From positions 248,001 to 312,000 of IMG/VR virus record IMGVR_UViG_3300044796_000657: a stretch of DNA of 64,000 nt; one strand, given 5' to 3'. Shown here piece by piece: positions 38,333 to 46,701 of this stretch. The notes beneath the pieces were generated by a model. The model did no database searches. It was given only the letters and a program-made list of their open reading frames with translations, and was not told where the DNA came from. This DNA comes from a virus. The position numbers were made by a program, and so were the translations under genes. The first letter of the stretch is position 1. Every line of letters starts with the position of its first letter.

Positions 38333-39373
38333 ATGGGAGCGCCTGTGAACAAATTGCCTTACCTGTCGTTTTGCTCGGATCGCCGTTTCGGCATCGAGCT
38401 GGAGATTAACGCCTACGACGGGAAAAATCGTCCCGACCAAGGCCAAAAGGTCGCCGGGATTGACGACGTAGCTATGGTGGTTGCTGCCAGTAGCACGGAG
38501 GCGGTCGAAATTCGTGAGTGGGAACACACCCACAACAATGAAGTCTGGGTACTGAAACCCGACTCGTCTTGCGGCATGGAAGTTTGTACGCCCATCTACA
38601 AAGGGTGGCCGGGACTTCGCAAGGTCGTTCAAGTCGTGGAAGCCTTCAACAAATACCCCAAAGTTAAGGTCGATAATCGCTGTTCGGTACACGTCCACGT
38701 TGAAGTGGCCGATCTTACCACCGAACAAATCGGCAGCATTATCGCCCACTGGTTTAAAGTGGAACCCGTGTTTATGGACTCTGTGCCGCCTCACCGCAAG
38801 CGGAACCGGTATTGCCAATACATGGGCTTCAACAACCTCGTACAGACGGAAACCAAGCTCAACGCTGCCGATCTGATGAAGAAAGTGGGGAATGTTAAGT
38901 ATTATTCCCTCAACACCAACCAGATGATGAAAAACGGTCGCAAAACCGTTGAATTCCGCATCGTGGAAGGTGACGGCTGCAAAGACCCGTTCCTCATCAA
39001 GAATTGGACTCGCCTCCTGCTCCAATTCATTGAAATGGCAGCACGCCGTCCGCTACCTCCTGAATATGAAGAAGGTAATCCGTGGTCGTCGCTCTGCTGG
39101 TTGGAACCTTCGGACACATTCAAATTGCTCGGCTTTGATCCGAGTGAGTACGAATTGTCTCCCGGTCTCCAACAGACCCGCAACTGGTTCTTGGCTCGCC
39201 TTCAAAAGAACATGTCTCCGGACATTGGCGAAGGTTTCCGTCAATACGCCTACGAAAACCTACAGAAGATGCTGGCCGATTACAAAGAAATGGGTGTTGT
39301 TATTTGTCCCGAAAAGCACTTGTCGCCTACGGACTTGAAAGAAGCATTATACAAAGAAGAGTTAAGGGTATAA
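38333..39373 (+). CDS. Amidoligase-family enzyme (COOH-NH2 ligase)
   Basis: 346 residues from ATG 38333 (GGAG six bases upstream; ATG 38327 is in frame but sits too close to it). RFGIELEINAYDG, VLKPDSSCGMEVCTPIYKG, VDNRCSVHVHVEVADLT and KTVEFRIVEGDG match the glutamine-synthetase-fold amidoligases, which use ATP to join amines to carboxyl groups in peptides, cell-wall or cofactor modification. The Glu and His metal/ATP positions (ELE, HVHV, EFR) are all there. A GATase-like gene lies 6 kb downstream and a second member of the family at 50741. Codon use is GC-richer than neighbours. Confidence 0.8.
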   Translation: MGAPVNKLPYLSFCSDRRFGIELEINAYDGKNRPDQGQKVAGIDDVAMVVAASSTEAVEIREWEHTHNNEVWVLKPDSSCGMEVCTPIYKGWPGLRKVVQVVEAFNKYPKVKVDNRCSVHVHVEVADLTTEQIGSIIAHWFKVEPVFMDSVPPHRKRNRYCQYMGFNNLVQTETKLNAADLMKKVGNVKYYSLNTNQMMKNGRKTVEFRIVEGDGCKDPFLIKNWTRLLLQFIEMAARRPLPPEYEEGNPWSSLCWLEPSDTFKLLGFDPSEYELSPGLQQTRNWFLARLQKNMSPDIGEGFRQYAYENLQKMLADYKEMGVVICPEKHLSPTDLKEALYKEELRV

Positions 39374-39376
39374 GGT

Positions 39377-39625
39377 ATGCAGAGAAATGTTTATGGCGAA
39401 GCATTTGTTATAATAATGGCAATTGCTATCATCGTTGATCTTTTGTTGGTAGGGTTGGGTCTTTCCAGTATTTCATGGCGAACATGGATGGCTACTCAGC
39501 ATCACCCCACATTAATTGCTGCTGGTACGCTGGCAACTGTGGGTATTTGCTACTTGATCAGATACTCATGGAAGTATGTGATGTTCATGGGGATTATGGG
39601 TGGTCATTTGTTTGTCCACTGGTAA
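39377..39625 (+). CDS. Small membrane protein
   Basis: 82 residues with three hydrophobic segments (VIIMAIAIIVDLLLVGLGL, LIAAGTLATVGICYLI, YVMFMGIMGGHLFV) and few charges. Likely an integral membrane protein with three short helices. It could act as a holin-like or accessory membrane factor, but nothing specific identifies it. Starts 3 nt after the amidoligase gene. Confidence 0.6.
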   Translation: MQRNVYGEAFVIIMAIAIIVDLLLVGLGLSSISWRTWMATQHHPTLIAAGTLATVGICYLIRYSWKYVMFMGIMGGHLFVHW

Positions 39626-39646
39626 TTAACTTCTTGTGAGATGATT

Positions 39647-40231
39647 ATGTACGCTCTTCGTGATACACGCTCCGGAAGATTTCTAAAGAATTTTTCCGGA
39701 AGCTTCAGCAGATTTGAATGGTACGCCGGATACACTCTTGAGAAGGATTTGGGTCGAAAGCCCACCGTTGAAGAGTTGCATTCTACCTTGTGGTGCCAAG
39801 ATACGCCCAATGATGCAAAACTCTACAAAACGATTGGGGGAGTTAAGACAGCTCACCATAGCGTACGCAAAAACCCAATTGAAGGCAAGTCACCACGATA
39901 TGTGACGGTTCCACTCAATGAATCCTGTCCTTGGATGGAAATTGTGAAAGTGGAAGTTGCTGTTAAGCCCACTTCAAAAGATGCGTTTCTTTTGAAGGTT
40001 TTGGATGAAGCATGGAGCACCGTTACCAGTAACATAGTCCAAGATGGCTTGGCAGGGGCACATGACCGCATTGGGGGCATGACTTCCGAAGAAGTTAAGG
40101 TTCATTATCCCAAATACAATGAATCCTTTGATCCCAATCTCGTTGGCGATGATTTTAACGATGATGTCGCCGACCAAGTGATGAAAGATGTTGGCGATTT
40201 GTTGGAACGATTAAGGAAAGAAGCAGAATGA
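39647..40231 (+). CDS. Unknown protein, 194 aa
   Basis: Begins MYALRDTRSGRFLKNFSGSF at ATG 39647 (GTGAG upstream; ATG 39641 also in frame). The N-terminal strand pair with FSRFEWYAGYTLE resembles small phage proteins that display host-facing domains, but nothing is diagnostic. The C-terminus is acidic (DDFNDDVADQVMKDVGDLL). Overlaps the next gene by 4 nt. Confidence 0.55.
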   Translation: MYALRDTRSGRFLKNFSGSFSRFEWYAGYTLEKDLGRKPTVEELHSTLWCQDTPNDAKLYKTIGGVKTAHHSVRKNPIEGKSPRYVTVPLNESCPWMEIVKVEVAVKPTSKDAFLLKVLDEAWSTVTSNIVQDGLAGAHDRIGGMTSEEVKVHYPKYNESFDPNLVGDDFNDDVADQVMKDVGDLLERLRKEAE

Positions 40232-40689
40232 TTGATCTAAAAGAAACTGTGAGAGAGATGAAAGAGGTTGCGAAAAACCTCGTCTCTCGCAGTTTTCCTC
40301 TTGTTACGAGGGAAGAAGAAGTTGCTATTGCTGAGCTCAAAAAGAGAAAAGTGGTAGTTAATGGTTATCATATCGGATTGTATTACAACGAATGCCAGTA
40401 TGGAAAGTATTTGTTGAATTCGCTACAAGTTTTCGGTAGATCCCATCCTTATTTGCCGTTTGATCTAGTAACTGACGTAGCGGTTAGGTTTTTAGGCAAG
40501 CACAAACTTTCGCTCATAGAAGTTCCATACGAAGGTAAAAGTTCGACTAGAAAAATTTATGTTTGGACGGTATATTATGGTACCGAGTCAGTGGCGGTTG
40601 ATAATCCTTTTCATACAACATCCACCCCCGGTTCGTATGGCGACATCAAGTTTAATAAAATAAACTCACATGATGTTAAGTTTTTCTAA
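40228..40689 (+). CDS. Unknown protein, 153 aa
   Basis: Begins MIDLKETVREMKEVAKNLVS. An N-terminal helix is followed by a strand-rich body with many Tyr (GYHIGLYYNECQYGKYLLNS, KIYVWTVYYG). The first 20 codons form a strong hairpin in the mRNA (40244-40293). Its 3' end overlaps the convergent gene at 40686 by 4 bp. Not recognised. Confidence 0.6.
   Translation: MIDLKETVREMKEVAKNLVSRSFPLVTREEEVAIAELKKRKVVVNGYHIGLYYNECQYGKYLLNSLQVFGRSHPYLPFDLVTDVAVRFLGKHKLSLIEVPYEGKSSTRKIYVWTVYYGTESVAVDNPFHTTSTPGSYGDIKFNKINSHDVKFF
40244..40293 (+). other. Strong hairpin in the first codons of 40228
   Basis: AACTGTGAGAGA (40244-40255) pairs with TCTCTCGCAGTT (40282-40293, one G-U), and inside it GAGGTT (40263-40268) pairs with AACCTC (40275-40280). 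It is followed by TTTTCCTC. It could slow translation, protect the message or attenuate transcription; it may also be coincidence of Glu/Lys and Leu/Val codons. Confidence 0.4.
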
Positions 40690-41030
40690 TACAGGTCAGT
40701 GTATTTTTTGGATTTGACGACTACACCGGCAAAATCATTAACAATAGTTTTTCCGTCAAGCGTCAAAATTAATTCCAAGGTACCGGCAATATAAGAGTCT
40801 GTTTGAGGGACTGTGAAATTTACTAAAATTTCTAAACCTGAAGGATGCAAATTGGCTGTACCGACCTTGATACTCACTGCTCTCCTATGGTAAGATATGT
40901 CATCGATTTCCGTTTCGGAAAAGTTCTTATTTTTTACAAATTCTTTCACGAAATTGGTGAGAAGATGCACATCAATGAAGTCGGTCCAATTTTTGACTAA
41001 GAGTTTCCCCAAGTTATCACGTAGAAGCAT
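40686..41030 (-). CDS. Unknown beta-rich protein, 114 aa
   Basis: From ATG 41030 (MLLRDNLGKLLVKNWTDFID); an extension to 41054 overlaps the divergent gene start and has no RBS. N-terminal helical part, then about five beta strands (AVSIKVGTANL, LEILVNFTV, YIAGTLELILTLDGKTIV). Isolated minus-strand gene within a plus-strand region, head-to-head with 41042 and tail-to-tail with 40228. Not recognised. Confidence 0.5.
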   Translation of the reverse strand: MLLRDNLGKLLVKNWTDFIDVHLLTNFVKEFVKNKNFSETEIDDISYHRRAVSIKVGTANLHPSGLEILVNFTVPQTDSYIAGTLELILTLDGKTIVNDFAGVVVKSKKYTDLY

Positions 41031-41041
41031 AGGCGGTTTCC

Positions 41042-41329
41042 ATGAAGGGCACAAAATTTACAGAAGTAGTTAAAGAGTACGGTCGCAAATTATCTGATGC
41101 GGATCTTCGTTATTTACTACAGAGATTTCATCAAAGAATCGGTGAAGACGTAGCCGAAGCAGTTGAATTTCTCCAAAAGAGCAGCGATATTGATAGTTGG
41201 TTGAGTACGGCAAAATCTGCTAATGATTTTTTCGACATGACTGATACAATTGATAATATCCTACAAGGCGAGTCACGCAAGAGGTTTAATTCTTATGACT
41301 CAAAGGACAAATACCGCTTGGGTACCTGA
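41042..41329 (+). CDS. Unknown helical protein, 95 aa
   Basis: Begins MKGTKFTEVVKEYGRKLSDA. All-helical prediction, acidic, with two Asp/Ser-rich turns. Its last 35 nt overlap the start of the zinc-finger protein gene (ATG 41295) in another frame, with GAGG of its codons serving as that gene's RBS. Confidence 0.55.
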   Translation: MKGTKFTEVVKEYGRKLSDADLRYLLQRFHQRIGEDVAEAVEFLQKSSDIDSWLSTAKSANDFFDMTDTIDNILQGESRKRFNSYDSKDKYRLGT

Positions 41330-42182
41330 GTTTATTGCTTGTACCTGTGGTATTGCGTATAAAATGAATACAGGTGCACACAAGTGTATGTGTGGTGTAC
41401 GAGTCTATACCGGGGACAAACCAGTGTTCAAGTGCTGCCCAGAATGCTCCAACCCTAAATACATTGCAGAGCGCAAATTTCATTGGTGCGGTGATGAAAC
41501 CAAGCAATGTACGACTTGTGGTTACGATTTAACCAAACGTCCAAAAATCATCAGTGAAGACGCCAGAATCAGCGGTAAGATTTCGTTGCCATTTAGCTTC
41601 AAAGGCTCGGATGGCAAGGCATACGAATTTCTAGGATGGGAAAAGAACGATCCGGAAACCAAACGGCTCGTTATCGTAGCAGCCGATGAAACTAAAACGG
41701 TTCTTAATCAAAAAAGTTCATCGGAATTGTTAAGTAGACTCAAGATCAATCCTTACACTGTTCCGATCAAACACAAACCACAACAACGCAAAATGTCCCC
41801 CAAAGAATGGGGCGAATATGAAAGATTCAAAGACACTCGCAGTCGTCTGGAAGACATGACGGGCGAGTTGTTGTTGTGTTGGCGCAACCACTTGGAATAC
41901 ATCAGGGATGAACTTGGTCATTACGATGAAGATGAAACCATCGATGAAATGACGGAAATGTGTCGTACTCTGCCACGACTAATGATGTTTATTAGAACAT
42001 CGCATTTTCCAGCGATGGAAATGGATGACGACGAATTTACGGATCGCCAACGAATGTACGACGAGGATGACATCGAAAGTCGTACACAATACTATCACGC
42101 TTATAAACCAACCGAATACATAGAACAAAAACCCAAGAAGGTTCATGTGACTATACAGGATATTTCGGACGGGCAACTTTAA
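41295..42182 (+). CDS. Zinc-ribbon protein, 295 aa
   Basis: From ATG 41295 (MTQRTNTAWVPEFIACTCGI). The first 80 residues carry nine Cys and two His in CxCG, CMCG, CCPEC, WCGD and CxxCG arrangements, enough for two or three zinc ribbons. A basic middle (PIKHKPQQRKMSPKEWGEYERFKDTRSR) and a strongly acidic C-terminus follow. Likely nucleic-acid binding or a transcription/replication accessory. No catalytic motif seen. Last gene before a terminator. Confidence 0.6.
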   Translation: MTQRTNTAWVPEFIACTCGIAYKMNTGAHKCMCGVRVYTGDKPVFKCCPECSNPKYIAERKFHWCGDETKQCTTCGYDLTKRPKIISEDARISGKISLPFSFKGSDGKAYEFLGWEKNDPETKRLVIVAADETKTVLNQKSSSELLSRLKINPYTVPIKHKPQQRKMSPKEWGEYERFKDTRSRLEDMTGELLLCWRNHLEYIRDELGHYDEDETIDEMTEMCRTLPRLMMFIRTSHFPAMEMDDDEFTDRQRMYDEDDIESRTQYYHAYKPTEYIEQKPKKVHVTIQDISDGQL

Positions 42183-42197
42183 CAACCTGAAAGTAAA

Positions 42198-42224
42198 GAG
42201 CGGATTTTATCCGCTCATTTTTTT
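42198..42224 (+). terminator. Intrinsic terminator before the Hel308-like gene
   Basis: GAGCGGAT / ATCCGCTC stem with a 3-nt loop, followed by ATTTTTTTAC. The helicase ATG at 42227 follows at once, so that gene must use a promoter inside or upstream of the hairpin, or readthrough. Confidence 0.75.
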
Positions 42225-42226
42225 AC

Positions 42227-44251
42227 ATGACAATCAAAAAATCTCTTGAATATATCTACGAATCGTCCGATCTCAAGCTGACAGCAGATTATCCTTACGC
42301 TAAATTTCCTTTTGAGAAGTTTAATCCTGTTCAAACCGGATTGCTGAAAACTTACGAACAAGATACCAACTGTATCGTAGCTGCTTCAACATCTGCCGGT
42401 AAAACCGTTTGCTTTGAAATCTACGCCAGTCACACCATCCGAAAACACGGTAAGAAGGCCATCTACCTATCACCGTTAAAGTCCCTCTCACAAGAGAAGT
42501 ACGACGATTGGACAGATCCAAGCCACCATTTCTCGGACTTGAAAGTTGCTATCTGTACAGGTGATTACCGAATGACACCGGCACGGAAGCAAGAGTTGGA
42601 TGAAGCAAATATCATCATCATGACGAGCGAAATGCTTAATTCAATGTCCCGTAACTTCTTCTCAGAAAAGAACAAGTTTTTGTCGGATGTCGGATTGGTA
42701 GGAATTGACGAATCCCACTTGTTGGGCGTTGTCGGTCGGGGCGGTCACTTGGAATCGGGAATTATTAAGTTCACGGAATCCAACCCCGAAGCCAGACTCC
42801 TTCTCCTTAGCGCCACCATGCCCAATGTTGATGAAATAGGTAAGTGGATCAATAGCCTTAACGATAAAACAACGTTATTGTTGGAATCAGATTATCGTCC
42901 CTGTAAGTTGAATATCCACTACGAACGATACTACAACTTAAATTATGGATATGATGCAGGCGAAGAACAGAAGGTTGCTTTAACGATTAAACTTCTCAAA
43001 AAGTATCCCAACGACAAATTCATTTGCTTTGTTCACACAAAGAGAACAGGCGAACTTTTACAGGGCAAACTCAATGCGGCCAAGATCAGCAACCATTTTC
43101 ACAATGCCAATTTAGAAAAAAATGAGCGAGTGAAAATTGAGCGGCAGTTTAGAGAAAATCCCGATTTGCGGGTGATTGTAGCTACGAGTGGTTTGGCTCA
43201 AGGTTTGAACATGCCAGCCCGTAGAATTGTGATCGTTGGCATCCACAGAGGTATGACCGAAGTGGATACCCATGAGATTGTACAGGAATGCGGTCGTGCT
43301 GGTCGTCCGCAATACGATCCCGAAGGCGATGCTTATGTACTCGTACCATCTTCGCATTTCGCCGAACACGTAGCCCGTTTGACTGAGCCTCAATTGATCA
43401 AGAGTCAAATGCAGGATTTCAAGACTTTGGCCTTCCACCTTGTCAGCGAAATCCACCACAAGAGCATTACGAACATGGATGATGTTCACAAGTGGTACAG
43501 TCGTACATTGGCCCACTTCCAACAAAAAGACCTTGATGAAGAAGATGTTCGTGGTATAATTAAAAACTTAGTGATGTGCGGTTGCGTGAGGGAAGAAGAT
43601 GGACAATACGTTACTACGACTGCCGGTACAGTTGCCAGCATGTTCTACTATTCGCCTTATGACGTTGCCGATCTAAGTCGCAATTTCACAAGACTCTTCC
43701 AAAACAATCTAGCCGATAACGATGTCGCTGTTTGTATGGCATTGGCTAATTTGGACGGATACAGAAATGGAATTGTTAATAAGGCCGAACAGTATGAAAT
43801 GGAAACGTTCGGGAGATTGATAACCGGCTCAATTACTAGAGCACTTTCTCCGAAGGTTGATTTTACCCCGGCAACAATCAAAACGGCTTATTGTTACCAT
43901 CTCCTCATGAAAGGGGAGCATTCGGTAGCAATGAACAATACGATGCGAACCCTTCAAATGGACTTCGGTCGTGCTTCGGAAGTTTTGTCGGCGCTGGATA
44001 GCATGGGCAGCAAGTGGGATGAAGCGGAATTCTTTAAGCTCATGAAATTGCGTGTGTCTTACGGTGTGCCTATTGAGATGGTGGAATTGTGTCAGATCAA
44101 GGGAATTGGAAAAGCCAAGGCGAAGAAGTTGTACGCTATGGGAATGCGGACACCGAATGAAGTCAACGATGTGGTTAAGGTTATTAAGGCTTTGAATTGT
44201 TCAAAGAAGGTTGCGGAAGATACCATAGCAAACGCTAAAACAATCAAATAA
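42227..44251 (+). CDS. Hel308/Ski2-like superfamily 2 DNA helicase
   Basis: 674 residues. Q-motif-like FNPVQTGLL, Walker A ASTSAGKT (53-60), YLSPLKSLSQEK (Ia), TSEMLNS (Ib), Walker B VGIDESH (DExH variant DESH), LLLLSATMPN (III), FVHTKRTGELL (IV), VIVATSGLAQGLNMPAR (V) and VQECGRAGRPQYD (VI) are all intact. The C-terminus has a winged-helix/ratchet region and a helix-hairpin-helix (CQIKGIGKAKAKKLYAMGM), as in Hel308/HelQ. These 3'-5' helicases act at stalled forks in archaea and eukaryotes. Here it would support recombination-dependent replication with the UvsX-like protein. It could replace UvsW. No RBS is evident. Confidence 0.88.
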   Translation: MTIKKSLEYIYESSDLKLTADYPYAKFPFEKFNPVQTGLLKTYEQDTNCIVAASTSAGKTVCFEIYASHTIRKHGKKAIYLSPLKSLSQEKYDDWTDPSHHFSDLKVAICTGDYRMTPARKQELDEANIIIMTSEMLNSMSRNFFSEKNKFLSDVGLVGIDESHLLGVVGRGGHLESGIIKFTESNPEARLLLLSATMPNVDEIGKWINSLNDKTTLLLESDYRPCKLNIHYERYYNLNYGYDAGEEQKVALTIKLLKKYPNDKFICFVHTKRTGELLQGKLNAAKISNHFHNANLEKNERVKIERQFRENPDLRVIVATSGLAQGLNMPARRIVIVGIHRGMTEVDTHEIVQECGRAGRPQYDPEGDAYVLVPSSHFAEHVARLTEPQLIKSQMQDFKTLAFHLVSEIHHKSITNMDDVHKWYSRTLAHFQQKDLDEEDVRGIIKNLVMCGCVREEDGQYVTTTAGTVASMFYYSPYDVADLSRNFTRLFQNNLADNDVAVCMALANLDGYRNGIVNKAEQYEMETFGRLITGSITRALSPKVDFTPATIKTAYCYHLLMKGEHSVAMNNTMRTLQMDFGRASEVLSALDSMGSKWDEAEFFKLMKLRVSYGVPIEMVELCQIKGIGKAKAKKLYAMGMRTPNEVNDVVKVIKALNCSKKVAEDTIANAKTIK

Positions 44252-44262
44252 GGATTATACCA

Positions 44263-44487
44263 ATGAATTCGATCAAACCGTGCAAGTGTGAAACGAACGC
44301 CATCATTTTCCAATTGGATCGTGAAATTAACACGATGGTGTGTTTGCGGTGTAAGACGCCGTACAAAATCAAACAAACAGAACCCTTTAGTATGCAAATG
44401 CCGATAAGGGTACAGATGAATTTCAGACACGAAGCTGAAATCGTCCCGAAGTATTCAGTAAATCAATTGACAAAGGAACCTCATTAA
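44263..44487 (+). CDS. Small zinc-ribbon protein
   Basis: 74 residues. CKCETN...MVCLRCKTPYK gives a four-Cys ribbon in the first 35 residues, followed by a Met/Gln-rich tail. Starts 11 nt after the helicase gene. May bind nucleic acid. Confidence 0.55.
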   Translation: MNSIKPCKCETNAIIFQLDREINTMVCLRCKTPYKIKQTEPFSMQMPIRVQMNFRHEAEIVPKYSVNQLTKEPH

Positions 44488-44499
44488 AGGTATACTGCT

Positions 44500-44763
44500 A
44501 TGAGTAAGCACATAGGACGCAAGGAACGATGGGTTAATGGGGGCAACTGCCACACGACCTTTAATGGATACATCCAAAGGAATTATCGTGGTTGGTGGAA
44601 TGGATACGCAGTTTATCAAAAGAGGATGAAAAAGAATTCCACCCTTGTTAAACAATATGACATGGTCGGTGAGTTCAAGCGACCGGAACAAGCCAAGATG
44701 GTTGTTGAAGATCGTTTGAAGTTGCTGAGAGCCACTATCAAGCCAACCATGATTCTTTTCTAG
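44500..44763 (+). CDS. Small basic protein, 87 aa
   Basis: Begins MSKHIGRKERWVNGGNCHTT. Strongly basic and aromatic (YIQRNYRGWWNGYAVYQKRMKK), with a C-terminal helix EQAKMVVEDRLKLL. The pattern resembles a short nucleic-acid-binding fold, but no family is recognised. Confidence 0.55.
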   Translation: MSKHIGRKERWVNGGNCHTTFNGYIQRNYRGWWNGYAVYQKRMKKNSTLVKQYDMVGEFKRPEQAKMVVEDRLKLLRATIKPTMILF

Positions 44764-44764
44764 G

Positions 44765-45001
44765 ATGAATGTAATGAAGGAACTACCTCTCAAAGATGTT
44801 GCTTCTTTTGTTCTATCAGACCTAGAAGTAGTACAAAGAGAATTGGATAAGCTGCGTAGTTTTATCAAAGAAGCAGGAGCTTATGAATTTCCAAAAGATT
44901 CCCCGGAAATAATGTCCTACAGGGCAAATTTGTCCGGGCTTTTGGAGACTTCGCACGCAATTAAAGGTCTTCATCAAATTCTTTTCAAAGGGAACAGATG
45001 A
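44765..45001 (+). CDS. Small helical protein, 78 aa
   Basis: Begins MNVMKELPLKDVASFVLSDL; Met at codon 4 is an alternative start. All-helical, charged, probably a coiled-coil pair (VVQRELDKLRSFIKEAG and LSGLLETSHAIKGLHQIL). Overlaps the next gene by 4 nt. Confidence 0.5.
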   Translation: MNVMKELPLKDVASFVLSDLEVVQRELDKLRSFIKEAGAYEFPKDSPEIMSYRANLSGLLETSHAIKGLHQILFKGNR

Positions 45002-45558
45002 TCAAGATTGACAAGCATTTGATGGTGTCACAGGAGTGGCTTCGCAATACCAGTCAAATAGTCAATATGGTTAACTTCGTTAAAGACGGCGGATTTTGGA
45101 CGAAAGAGGCTTTGAAGGAATGGGCGGCTGTTAATAAACTCTCCCGTGTCAGTCCTCTCATCCAAATCACCCAATTTCCTGACGAGCAAAGAATGATACA
45201 AGACGGCCACCACCGTCTTGTATCCACCGTCATCGCCGGTCGTGACTACATCAAAGACGAAGAATTTGAAATCCAGTACTGGACTTATGATGAGTATCTG
45301 GAAATCAACATTGCCAATGGTTGGTACACTCCTTACGATCCCTGTAAGGAAGTCAGACTTAACGACATAGGTGCCTTTAAGGCCGAGGTTCGTCGTTTAC
45401 TGCAGATCGCACGGGACAAAAAAGAATCGGCTTATCTGCTGAAAGCCCTAAATTACATCGATCAAAACCGATCCATGTACGCTATTCCTAGACGCATTAC
45501 AACCGTCCAAGAATTGTGTGCGGAAATTCTGAAATCATCCAAGGAGTTGTTAAAGTGA
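44998..45558 (+). CDS. ParB/sulfiredoxin-fold-like protein
   Basis: 186 residues. SPLIQITQFPDEQRMIQDGHHRLVSTVIAG (about 51-80) resembles the ParB N-terminal motif, where I-x-x-x-DGxHR-xxA binds nucleotide. The body is helical with a basic C-terminal third. ParB-like phage proteins range from CTP-dependent clamps to nucleases and phosphotransferases; which applies is not visible. Stop overlaps the GTG start of the GATase gene. Confidence 0.5.
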   Translation: MIKIDKHLMVSQEWLRNTSQIVNMVNFVKDGGFWTKEALKEWAAVNKLSRVSPLIQITQFPDEQRMIQDGHHRLVSTVIAGRDYIKDEEFEIQYWTYDEYLEINIANGWYTPYDPCKEVRLNDIGAFKAEVRRLLQIARDKKESAYLLKALNYIDQNRSMYAIPRRITTVQELCAEILKSSKELLK

Positions 45559-46226
45559 AAAAGCTTCCCGAAAAATACGTGCTTGAAGTTACCCCGCAAG
45601 GTTGCGGTCAACTGTTCGACGAACATGGTATTCCTACCATTCAGGAAGGCCGATTGAAGGAATTTCCTGAAACCATCGCCCTCGTTGTGTTCACAGGCGG
45701 GCATGATGTTTCGCCATCGCTTTACGGTGAACCCACAGGCCGGTACACTCACGCAAGTATGGCTCGTGACATCCACGAAGGCAAGATGTTCGATCTCGCC
45801 CTGAAACATAAGATTCCGATGGTTGGGATTTGTCGGGGCAGTCAATTTCTCTGTGTGAAAGCAGGCGGAAAGCTCGCCCAAGACATTAACAACCACAGCG
45901 GTGTTCATACCTTCCGAACCAACGATGGGCGACTTCTCAAGTGTAACAGTTCCCACCACCAAATGCAATTGCCGCCAAAAGATGCGATCCCGCTCGGTTG
46001 GGCAGAACCCCGCATCAGCTATGATCGGATTACCGAAAAGCTGCACTATCTCAACGGCCACAATCAGCAAATCGAAGTTCCGGAAGAATACGAAGTCGTA
46101 TACTACCCGAACATTAACGCCGTTGGGGTGCAATTCCACCCTGAGTGGAGCTCCTGTCCGGCAACTGGTATCGAATTTGCGAAAGAAGTGGTGAACAAGT
46201 ACCTCTTCAACATGGATAAAAAATGA
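45555..46226 (+). CDS. Class I glutamine amidotransferase-like protein (peptidase C26 type)
   Basis: 223 residues from GTG 45555, 8 nt after AAGGAG; upstream in-frame ATG 45516 lies inside the previous gene without an RBS. VFTGGHDVSPSLYG resembles the PuuD/C26 family, MVGICRGSQFLCVKAGG has the catalytic Cys (C93), and VGVQFHPEWS the catalytic His (with a Glu two residues on). Such enzymes hydrolyse gamma-glutamyl amides or supply ammonia from glutamine. Together with the amidoligase genes it could handle gamma-glutamyl conjugates; this link is inference. Confidence 0.8.
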   Translation: MKKLPEKYVLEVTPQGCGQLFDEHGIPTIQEGRLKEFPETIALVVFTGGHDVSPSLYGEPTGRYTHASMARDIHEGKMFDLALKHKIPMVGICRGSQFLCVKAGGKLAQDINNHSGVHTFRTNDGRLLKCNSSHHQMQLPPKDAIPLGWAEPRISYDRITEKLHYLNGHNQQIEVPEEYEVVYYPNINAVGVQFHPEWSSCPATGIEFAKEVVNKYLFNMDKK

Positions 46227-46261
46227 GAGACGTTTACTTCAACCGTTTATAGGGGCTAGTC

Positions 46262-46582
46262 ATGCGACGTTTAACGGCACTACTATTCGTTGGTTTTTGT
46301 TTGTTTCTCATGGGTACGATGTACCGGGCGAGTCTTCACGATGCGACTCCATCTGCAAACCAACTAATAATGCCTACAATCAAATCCGAACATCAAGCTT
46401 ATGCGGAACGGACGGAAGAAAAGTTGAAGGCATTGCCGCCGAATGCTGAGTTGTTGAAAAGCGGTGATTTCGATTGGTGGGAAATTGAAATTGAAGGAAA
46501 TCGGTATTTGGCCCGTTGGAGAACTGTGTATGGCACTCGCTTTGGCGATTGGGAATTGACGCCATTTCCGAAGAAGGACTGA
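46262..46582 (+). CDS. Small secreted or membrane-anchored protein
   Basis: 106 residues. The N-terminus MRRLTALLFVGFCLFLMGTMY is a signal or anchor helix after two Arg. The rest is soluble with WWEIEIEGNRYLARWR. It could function in the periplasm or at the membrane during lysis or superinfection control; nothing diagnostic. RBS AGGGG. Followed by a 119-bp gap in which I see only AT-rich sequence and no clear hairpin. Confidence 0.55.
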   Translation: MRRLTALLFVGFCLFLMGTMYRASLHDATPSANQLIMPTIKSEHQAYAERTEEKLKALPPNAELLKSGDFDWWEIEIEGNRYLARWRTVYGTRFGDWELTPFPKKD

Positions 46583-46701
46583 GGTCGCTTTGCCTATATA
46601 TGGGTATCGTACAGCGGACTTGCCGACTATTGCTATCTAAACAAGCAAAATATATCATAAGTCCTCAGTCAAGAAATTTAAAAAAATGATTATCTTAGCA
46701 G

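Noticed and set aside
38237-39025. A 262-codon minus-strand open frame opposite the amidoligase gene
   Set aside because: It is the exact antisense of a well-matched amidoligase domain; its product shows no motif and there is no ribosome-binding site.
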